Below, piece by piece: positions 21,246-25,520 of a stretch of DNA of 25,520 bases. Made by a program: the position numbers and the translations under genes. Under the pieces are notes generated by a model. That model did not search any database. It was not told where the DNA came from and worked only from the letters and a program-made list of their open reading frames with translations. Source of the stretch: a virus; the IMG/VR virus record IMGVR_UViG_3300028837_002239, positions 1 to 25,520 of that record, one strand, 5' to 3'. The stretch's first letter is position 1. Every line of letters starts with the position of its first letter.

Positions 21246-21275
21246 ATTAATCATTTTTTATAAAATCTATGTACT

Positions 21276-21506
21276 ATGTTTAGTTTAAATTTTAAGAAAA
21301 ACCCGATCACTACTGTAGTAGGGGTCTTGTTAATCGCAGTTGGATTATTTCCATTTATTTTCCCTGGCAGGGTAACAGTTGATGAAGCTGAACAGTTGAA
21401 GGGCCTGTTGACCAACCTTGGGGCGAATGTGGAAAGTGTAATTGAAATCTTATTAGGTATTGTAGCCATCTTTGCAAAAGATGTAGCTGCCGTAGCCCAG
21501 GACTAA
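21276..21506 (+). CDS. Holin-like small membrane protein (76 aa)
   Basis: 76 aa. A basic N-terminus (FKKN), a membrane helix at residues 11-31 (TTVVGVLLIAVGLFPFIFPG), a short amphipathic middle, and a second weaker hydrophobic segment (55-67, VIEILLGIVAIFA). Size and topology fit small phage holins, though other small membrane proteins look alike. It has its own duplicated promoter and its own strong terminator, so its level can be set independently, as expected for a lysis-timing protein. Confidence 0.6.
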   Translation: MFSLNFKKNPITTVVGVLLIAVGLFPFIFPGRVTVDEAEQLKGLLTNLGANVESVIEILLGIVAIFAKDVAAVAQD

Positions 21507-21537
21507 AGAGTTGAGTTTTTCCATATGCTGTGTTTTT

Positions 21538-21572
21538 ACCCCCTCGGGCGCCCTGCCGGAGGGGGTTTTTTA
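21538..21572 (+). terminator. Strong rho-independent terminator
   Basis: Perfect 8-bp stem ACCCCCTC/GAGGGGGT with a GC-rich, partly paired loop, followed by TTTTTT. It isolates the holin-like gene from the peptidase gene downstream. Confidence 0.88.
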
Positions 21573-21587
21573 TTGAATGAATTTTTA

Positions 21588-21619
21588 TTTGACATAGTAT
21601 CGAAAAAAAGGTATCTTGC
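21588..21619 (+). promoter_or_regulatory. Probable promoter for the clan CD peptidase
   Basis: TTTG (21588-21591), 20-nt spacer, TATCTTGC (21612-21619), which departs from TAnnTTTG at its last two positions. Start near 21623, about 35 nt before the ATG at 21658. Confidence 0.55.
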
Positions 21620-21657
21620 ATACTTAGATCTGTAAATTTTTGATTATACGAAACCAC

Positions 21658-22860
21658 ATGAAAAAAATCCGTTTAAAAAAGTTATTGGTATTACCTGTGA
21701 TAGCCCTTCAGAAATTGGGACACCTTTCTGTGCAAGTTGTGAAGACCCTTCAGAAATGTTTACATTTTTTTGTTAGGTTATGGCTCCGGATTAGAAAGGT
21801 AGTATTGATTTCAATGTTTTGTTTGTCGATCAGTTTGGGTGGAGTCACTTCTTATTGGTTATATCAGCATTTCAGTCAACCCCATGAAAAATATGTAGTA
21901 TTAATATCTGGAGGTGAAACCAATTATGATAACAGAATGGTCCATTCAGAATACTGGTATGATTTAGTTATGACTTATAAAAGTTACATAGATCAGGGAT
22001 ACACCCATAAAAATATATTTGTGTTTTACGGCCAGGGGCCCGGCCATGATTTCGATAGCCGGTATGATCATTATGATATCGATACTTATTTTCCCGAAGT
22101 GGAAACTATTATTGATTACGATAATAGCTGGGAAACCATACAAAGCGGATTAAAAGAAGTTGATTTTTATGTCACCAAGCATGATAAAATAACTATTCAA
22201 TGGGTCATAGGCCATGGTGGAGTACCCGACGGTTATCGGGGAGATGAATATAATTCGTATAGAGCTTATATTGAGGGAACCAACCAGTCTTATCACACAA
22301 AGGAAGAAATTTATAGGGCCATAAATCAGATTGATGATTTTAAACAGCGTGAAATATATTGGATGACTTGTCATGCTGGCTCAATGGCAGTTGGTGTAAA
22401 TAAATTTTCCGACTTCCGTACAACTATCCTAACCTCATCTAGCTGGGATGAATATTCTTATTCATCTTGTCCAGGCGGTTATGATTATTGGTGGGGGGGA
22501 GGTGTTGGAGGATATCTGTCTGCTGAATTTAATTGGGTTCTATACGGAATCACACATAGACAATATTTTGATGGTACAGAGTATCCTTTCTATCATAGTA
22601 ATTTGGAATATCCCATTACCCCTGCTAAAATGTATAATGAATTAAAGCATTCATCTTATATTACTTCACATGCACAAATTGGTGGGCTATCTCCAGACGC
22701 GGTATATTGCTATGTAGTGGATACGTTAGATGATTGGTATATTAAAGCAAAAGTTCCAATGCACAAAGTACAGCGTTTCTTTAAGCGTATATGGAAATTT
22801 CGGACTCATATTAAAGATACAATGATTTATTTTCTAGGATATGAGCCTATTAATCGTTAA
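21658..22860 (+). CDS. Membrane-anchored clan CD cysteine peptidase (legumain/C13-like)
   Basis: 400 aa from the ATG at 21658. A long basic N-terminus (1-46) precedes one membrane helix (about 47-69), so the rest probably faces the periplasm. The catalytic domain (76-340) opens with KYVVLISGGETNYDNRMVHSEYWYDLVMTY and NIFVFYGQG, like the first strands of legumain-type peptidases. The catalytic His lies after a hydrophobic strand, IQWVIGHGG (H186), and the Cys after the next, IYWMTCHAGSM (C238), the clan CD signature (legumain has a hydrophobic strand, then EACxSGSM). After C238 come Trp/Tyr/Gly-rich SSWDEYSYSS and YDYWWGGGVGG, possibly the substrate pocket. Targets are unknown; envelope remodelling at lysis or cleavage of a host membrane protein are possibilities. 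Its own promoter suggests separate timing. Confidence 0.78.
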   Translation: MKKIRLKKLLVLPVIALQKLGHLSVQVVKTLQKCLHFFVRLWLRIRKVVLISMFCLSISLGGVTSYWLYQHFSQPHEKYVVLISGGETNYDNRMVHSEYWYDLVMTYKSYIDQGYTHKNIFVFYGQGPGHDFDSRYDHYDIDTYFPEVETIIDYDNSWETIQSGLKEVDFYVTKHDKITIQWVIGHGGVPDGYRGDEYNSYRAYIEGTNQSYHTKEEIYRAINQIDDFKQREIYWMTCHAGSMAVGVNKFSDFRTTILTSSSWDEYSYSSCPGGYDYWWGGGVGGYLSAEFNWVLYGITHRQYFDGTEYPFYHSNLEYPITPAKMYNELKHSSYITSHAQIGGLSPDAVYCYVVDTLDDWYIKAKVPMHKVQRFFKRIWKFRTHIKDTMIYFLGYEPINR

Positions 22861-23144
22861 TTAAATTCCAATATAGGTAATCATACTACCGTTATTACAG
22901 TAATTTTACTGATCCTGTAACGTTAGACCTGGTAAAGCGGGGTTTATCACCACATAAGCAGTAAACTATTCAGGATAGTATTATTTTGCAATAAGTATCG
23001 GAATACAGTACTTTCCGCAAAATTTTTATAAAAAATCGATTTTAAGGCCTTCTAACGAACGATCTCCCCTTGAGTGGTACCATACCATTACCCAGGGGGA
23101 GATCGTTGACGTTTTCTGGAGAGGGGTCAGTCAGCTGGACGAAT
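22861..23144. other. Intergenic region between convergent genes
   Basis: About 284 bases without a convincing gene. It holds several small inverted repeats (for example TTACAG/CTGTAA with an inner CAGTAA/TTACTG around 22895-22921) and a 12-bp perfect inverted repeat at 23058-23107. A 67-codon minus-strand frame through the end of it is probably chance. Confidence 0.5.
23058..23107. repeat. 12-bp perfect inverted repeat (hairpin) between convergent genes
   Basis: AACGATCTCCCC (23058-23069) and GGGGAGATCGTT (23096-23107) enclose 26 nt with an inner TGGTA/TACCA pair. No T-run follows on either strand, so it is not a textbook terminator. It could end transcripts by another means, stabilise RNA 3' ends or be a protein-binding site. 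Confidence 0.65.
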
Positions 23145-23489
23145 TTAGAATATGAACCTGAGCCAAGCGTAACGTTTACGATTTGACAAGTATTCGGGTA
23201 CATGTTCAAAACAATTTGCTTCTCGCTCGAATGAAACGGCATCATAAGCTTTGTAATGGTTCCAAAGTAACATAAGCTTTATGATATACTCGATACTGTA
23301 CCAAAAGTAAAATAAGATCCCTCCCATTTCCTTTTGCTGTTCCCAGTGAGTTTTCTCATGACGTACCAGGTCGTTATATAGCTTATAATACAAAACCTTG
23401 GTTTCCTTCCGTAGAAAGATCCCAAGGGGCCATAAACAGATCCCCCAGTACGCTGGACCAGGGAAGTTCTTTGTGTGGTAGATTTTCAT
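23145..23489 (-). CDS. Small zincin-like protein with HExxH motif (114 aa)
   Basis: 114 aa from ATG 23489, which overlaps the stop of the upstream membrane protein (ATGA); a longer frame from 23549 exists but would overlap that gene. The centre reads LVRHEKTHWEQQ, an HExxH zinc motif, and KAYDAVSFEREAN downstream gives a plausible third ligand (Glu), the gluzincin layout. Two hydrophobic stretches (ILFYFWYSIEYIIKLMLLW) lie between. Short proteins of this pattern (HE..H..Qq, Y..Y....FE.EA) recur in Bacteroidota and their phages as I recall; their substrates are unknown. It ends the minus-strand right-arm operon. Confidence 0.65.
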   Translation of the reverse strand: MKIYHTKNFPGPAYWGICLWPLGIFLRKETKVLYYKLYNDLVRHEKTHWEQQKEMGGILFYFWYSIEYIIKLMLLWNHYKAYDAVSFEREANCFEHVPEYLSNRKRYAWLRFIF

Positions 23490-23647
23490 ACGAAATACAT
23501 TATTAAAGCAAACATTACAAATATCGCCAAGAGCAATATCCAGTTCCACGGAGACGGAGGTTTAATTGGTTTCCGACGCCTCGATTTGATGTCTTGCCAG
23601 CCATCATATATATAATGATCACTGAATCCTATAAGTGTATGTCTCAT
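23486..23647 (-). CDS. Small single-span membrane protein (53 aa)
   Basis: 53 aa. A basic, Pro-rich first half (DIKSRRRKPIKPPSPWN) and a C-terminal membrane helix (WILLLAIFVMFALIMYFV, residues 36-53). ATGA overlaps with both neighbours (start in the end of the 87-aa gene, stop in the start of the zincin gene) are strong support for a real gene. Possibly a spanin-like, holin-like or anchoring partner of the zincin. Confidence 0.6.
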   Translation of the reverse strand: MRHTLIGFSDHYIYDGWQDIKSRRRKPIKPPSPWNWILLLAIFVMFALIMYFV

Positions 23648-23907
23648 ACATCCTCCATTTCTTCCAGAATCTGTTCCGGATTTAATCCTTGTTCCTTCAA
23701 GTATTGATAGAATTTAGCCCGGTCCTGGTAATAATGATTGAGCCGGTACATAACATTATATAGGTAAAAGGCAACCACGACTAGTACGCCGTTAACGTTA
23801 GATCCTTTTACCTGGGAGAGAATAAAGAAGAAAATGACTGCCAACCAGAACAACAGATCTACCGTGTCCCGGAATAAACATTTGTAAAGTCGTTTGTTAA
23901 ATTTCAT
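23644..23907 (-). CDS. Two-span membrane protein (87 aa)
   Basis: 87 aa. Basic N-terminus, two hydrophobic segments (about 16-32 and 37-53) joined by SQVKGSNVNG, then a charged helical tail (RLNHYYQDRAKFYQYLKEQGLNPEQILEEMEDV). The topology would fit a class II holin, but there is another holin-like gene on the plus strand. It overlaps the zinc-ribbon gene upstream by 11 nt and the small membrane gene downstream by 4 nt. Confidence 0.6.
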   Translation of the reverse strand: MKFNKRLYKCLFRDTVDLLFWLAVIFFFILSQVKGSNVNGVLVVVAFYLYNVMYRLNHYYQDRAKFYQYLKEQGLNPEQILEEMEDV

Positions 23908-24058
23908 TATTTAAAAGATTATCTAGGCCTTTGCCCGGGAAGTTTGAATATTTCTCTTTTGTTGGCGATCCACAATGCGGGCAGTGCTTCCAGGTGGAAG
24001 ATATCGGCATTGTGCATACGTCGCACTTCTTGTCCATGGTTATCTGGTCGTCGTTCAT
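23897..24058 (-). CDS. Zinc-ribbon mini-protein (53 aa)
   Basis: 53 aa, MNDDQITMDKKCDVCTMPISSTWKHCPHCGSP...: two Cys pairs, CDVC (12-15) and CPHC (26-29), form a clear zinc ribbon. The start overlaps the preceding stop (TGATG at 24060-24056) and the end overlaps the next gene by 11 nt. The role is unknown; such ribbons often mediate protein or nucleic-acid contacts. Confidence 0.6.
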   Translation of the reverse strand: MNDDQITMDKKCDVCTMPISSTWKHCPHCGSPTKEKYSNFPGKGLDNLLNNEI

Positions 24059-24246
24059 CACCATTCACATTGATTTGGCTTGATCTCTACCTTGAAAGGT
24101 TCTCCGCCAGGGTTAATATTTTCTCCAATAACTAAGGAAAAGTTGGGGATAGACGTTATCTTATAGCGCTGTCCCTCATACTGGAACTCCTCGCCTATCC
24201 TAGGGACATGCGGGAAATTCTTTCGTTTCAAATTTGTTGATACCAT
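24058..24246 (-). CDS. Hypothetical small protein (62 aa)
   Basis: 62 aa, beta-rich (PRIGEEFQYEGQRYKITSIPNFSLVIGE), resembling small SH3-like barrels seen in phage proteins. It starts 3 nt after the DHH gene stop (24249) and its stop overlaps the zinc-ribbon start, so it belongs to the same operon. Not recognised. Confidence 0.5.
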   Translation of the reverse strand: MVSTNLKRKNFPHVPRIGEEFQYEGQRYKITSIPNFSLVIGENINPGGEPFKVEIKPNQCEW

Positions 24247-24248
24247 AA

Positions 24249-25091
24249 TTAATTTTTTATTATAATACGATTTAATTTTTCTGTTGTGTCAATCTGGAAC
24301 CCGGCTGCCCCAGCATGGCCTCCTCCACCAAACTCCTTGCAAATGGTAGAAACATCAAGTTTACCATCACTGTATAGGGATACGACCCATTTCTTTCCAG
24401 TATAATGAAAGCAGCCAAAGAACTCCTGAGTATAACCAATATCGAAATTCGATGGATTAAATCGTGTAGCATTGACCATCAGACCTTTATGGCCTAGTAT
24501 CTCGACGGGGAACGCATTCTTAATAGTCGATCCGGCTTCTGTTTTCAGATATCTGAAGATATTCTTTCCGGCAGTAATCCAGGTCTTAGCGCTCAGTGTT
24601 AGTAATTGAGCTGCTTCTTCCGGATTGGAAACATTGGCCCTGGCTGCATATTGGAAATGCATTACCTTTTTCTGTGTTTTTAGAGACTGCTTCATATGCC
24701 GGAATGAATCATACAACCCGGCCAAATGAACCCCCTCTGGCATTTCACCTTCATGGGTGTAGTCCCAGGTCAGCTCACAAGCAGCATATTCGGAATTCCT
24801 GATACCATTTACCAGGGCATATCCATGCTTTTCTGAATCCCGGATAGCGGAAATGTGATGATCAATCCAAATAACGTGACTTGGAAGTATTTGCATGGTT
24901 TCTGGATCGAATGAGATATCCACCAGGAATACCAGGTCGTAGTAGTAGAAATCAATAGTGTCCGGTACCGGATCTCCATAATCCCATCCCATCAGGGTAG
25001 TATCGGGATAACGGTCTTTCACTATGGCCGCACTGGTCCATCCGTCCAGGTCGCGGGAGTGGTAAAAACATAATACTTTCTGCTTATTCAT
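24249..25091 (-). CDS. DHH-DHHA1 family phosphoesterase
   Basis: 280 aa. DHH domain motifs: H11-SRDLDG with D14 and D16, FLVDISF (D58), WIDHH (DHH at 77-79). The DHHA1 domain carries GGGGHAGAAGF (255-265), the usual substrate-binding glycine loop. The family hydrolyses short oligonucleotides (nanoRNase), pAp or linear and cyclic dinucleotides with Mn2+. In a phage it may recycle nucleotides or destroy a host signalling nucleotide used in defence; the sequence does not separate these. It is shorter than bacterial NrnA (about 310-340 aa). Upstream is a 30-nt A/T-rich leader following a zinc-ribbon gene. Confidence 0.85.
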   Translation of the reverse strand: MNKQKVLCFYHSRDLDGWTSAAIVKDRYPDTTLMGWDYGDPVPDTIDFYYYDLVFLVDISFDPETMQILPSHVIWIDHHISAIRDSEKHGYALVNGIRNSEYAACELTWDYTHEGEMPEGVHLAGLYDSFRHMKQSLKTQKKVMHFQYAARANVSNPEEAAQLLTLSAKTWITAGKNIFRYLKTEAGSTIKNAFPVEILGHKGLMVNATRFNPSNFDIGYTQEFFGCFHYTGKKWVVSLYSDGKLDVSTICKEFGGGGHAGAAGFQIDTTEKLNRIIIKN

Positions 25092-25118
25092 TACGTTGTC
25101 TTTAAAAATAAATTATTA

Positions 25119-25304
25119 TTAGAAAAAATTTCCAAAGGAGGTGGGCCGTATTGGCGGATACTCCATTCGTGATATTGTGGCTTTGGCTCCCGTTGGAGAC
25201 GCCTGGCCCCGGCATTTAGGGCAATGCACCTCCCCTATATCCAGATCTAACCATAAAAAGAACTCCCTGGTACATTTCGGATTATTACATTTGTAGTGTA
25301 TCAT
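25119..25304 (-). CDS. Zinc-ribbon small protein (61 aa)
   Basis: 61 aa, MIHYKCNNPKCTREFFLWLDLDIGEVHCPKCRGQ...: C6-x4-C11 and CPKC (28-31) give one zinc site of rubredoxin/zinc-ribbon type. A strong AGGAGG sequence stands 6 nt before the ATG, unlike most genes in this phage. The C-terminus is Pro-rich and unstructured. Confidence 0.6.
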   Translation of the reverse strand: MIHYKCNNPKCTREFFLWLDLDIGEVHCPKCRGQASPTGAKATISRMEYPPIRPTSFGNFF

Positions 25305-25315
25305 GATTTTTCCTC

Positions 25316-25357
25316 CTATTCTTTAACGCACCATTTTTTATCTCCTTTATTTAACAT
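25316..25357 (-). CDS. Tiny reading frame, 13 codons (possible mini-gene)
   Basis: MLNKGDKKWCVKE then TAG. Its ATG overlaps the stop of an 8-codon frame (TAATG) and its stop lies just before the AGGAGG of the 61-aa gene. It may be a real mini-protein, or a leader that couples translation through the chain. Confidence 0.3.
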   Translation of the reverse strand: MLNKGDKKWCVKE

Positions 25358-25383
25358 TATGAGTAATCATCTTCTGCTTTCAT
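25357..25383 (-). CDS. Tiny reading frame, 8 codons (possible leader peptide)
   Basis: MKAEDDYS then TAA, preceded by AGGAGGAAAGACA, a perfect Shine-Dalgarno at good spacing. The same ribosome-binding sequence with ATGAAA stands 40 nt upstream (25421-25437). Confidence 0.25.
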   Translation of the reverse strand: MKAEDDYS

Positions 25384-25419
25384 TGTCTTTCCTCCTTTTA
25401 TATGCAAATACAGATAATT

Positions 25420-25520
25420 TCATTGTCTTTCCTCCTGTTGGTATTTCTTTTTAAATATTTCATAACACTCATCTGAACAAACAGGTGCCTCGGTAGGTAA
25501 TCCCATACAACCACATTCAT
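25420..25520 (-). CDS. Cys-rich small protein, partial (N-terminus beyond window)
   Basis: Minus-strand frame entering at the right edge: CGCMGLPTEAPVCSDECYEIF, then KKKYQQEERQ and TGA. Cys in CxC and CSDEC form a treble-clef-like zinc site with a following basic/acidic helix, a pattern seen in small phage zinc proteins. The start is outside the window. Its stop overlaps an ATG with a strong Shine-Dalgarno. Confidence 0.5.
   Translation of the reverse strand, partial: ECGCMGLPTEAPVCSDECYEIFKKKYQQEERQ

Noticed and set aside
23042-23245. 67-codon minus-strand frame before the convergent gap
   Set aside because: It overlaps the zincin gene by 101 nt in another frame and runs through the 12-bp inverted repeat; no family resemblance.
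1-25520. Stop-codon reassignment as in some crAss-like phages
   Set aside because: All major genes are intact with the standard code, and TAA, TGA and TAG all serve as stops at plausible gene ends.

Overview
The window is part of a double-stranded DNA tailed-phage (Caudoviricetes) genome whose host is most likely a member of the Bacteroidota. The host call rests on seven promoters matching the Bacteroidota pattern (TTG/TTTG, then 18-20 nt, then TAnnTTTG). They lie directly before genes on both strands, and Shine-Dalgarno sites are absent before most genes. The head/connector gene order, the large podovirus-type portal and the 777-residue terminase recall crAss-like phages (Crassvirales). That placement is an inference from layout and would need a terminase/portal/capsid tree.

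Left part (1-13.7 kb, minus strand): the packaging and virion module. In transcription order it holds a GIY-YIG nuclease joined to a ribbon-helix-helix segment, a small coiled-coil protein, large terminase, a 188-aa protein, portal, a scaffold-like protein, major capsid protein (followed by a terminator), a coiled-coil protein, three connector/tail-adaptor candidates, and two LamG-type surface proteins. The last of these runs off the left edge. A G11 tract lies just before the first LamG gene.

Centre (13.7-15.35 kb): a divergent promoter region with a large imperfect palindrome, then a calcineurin-type metallophosphoesterase with an N-terminal helix-turn-helix-like segment. After it comes the main find: a phage-encoded tmRNA gene in circularly permuted, two-piece form. 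The tRNA-like 3' acceptor piece lies upstream. It is followed by a structured spacer of about 180 nt, then the 5' piece with the tag reading frame (GENVIQMETVQLKVAA, then stop). Acceptor-stem pairing and three nested P2 helices join the two pieces across the spacer.

Right-centre (15.35-22.9 kb, plus strand): small accessory genes including Cys-rich mini-proteins, an exported protein, a HYR-like lipoprotein, and an RNA-repair pair (T4 Pnkp-type 3' phosphatase and PF09414-type RNA ligase). These are followed by a multi-spanning membrane protein, a holin-like protein behind a duplicated promoter, and a membrane-anchored clan CD (legumain/caspase-fold) cysteine peptidase. Many of these genes overlap by ATGA, suggesting translational coupling.

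Far right (22.9-25.5 kb, minus strand): a hairpin-bearing gap, then genes for an HExxH zincin, two small membrane proteins, zinc ribbons and a DHH-DHHA1 phosphoesterase. It ends in a chain of tiny reading frames with unusually strong Shine-Dalgarno sites.

Reading the parts together (inference): the left strand builds the virion. The right strand carries host-interaction functions centred on RNA: ribosome rescue by a split tmRNA, RNA end repair, and nucleotide or phosphoester hydrolysis. Envelope-facing lysis or exclusion functions accompany them.
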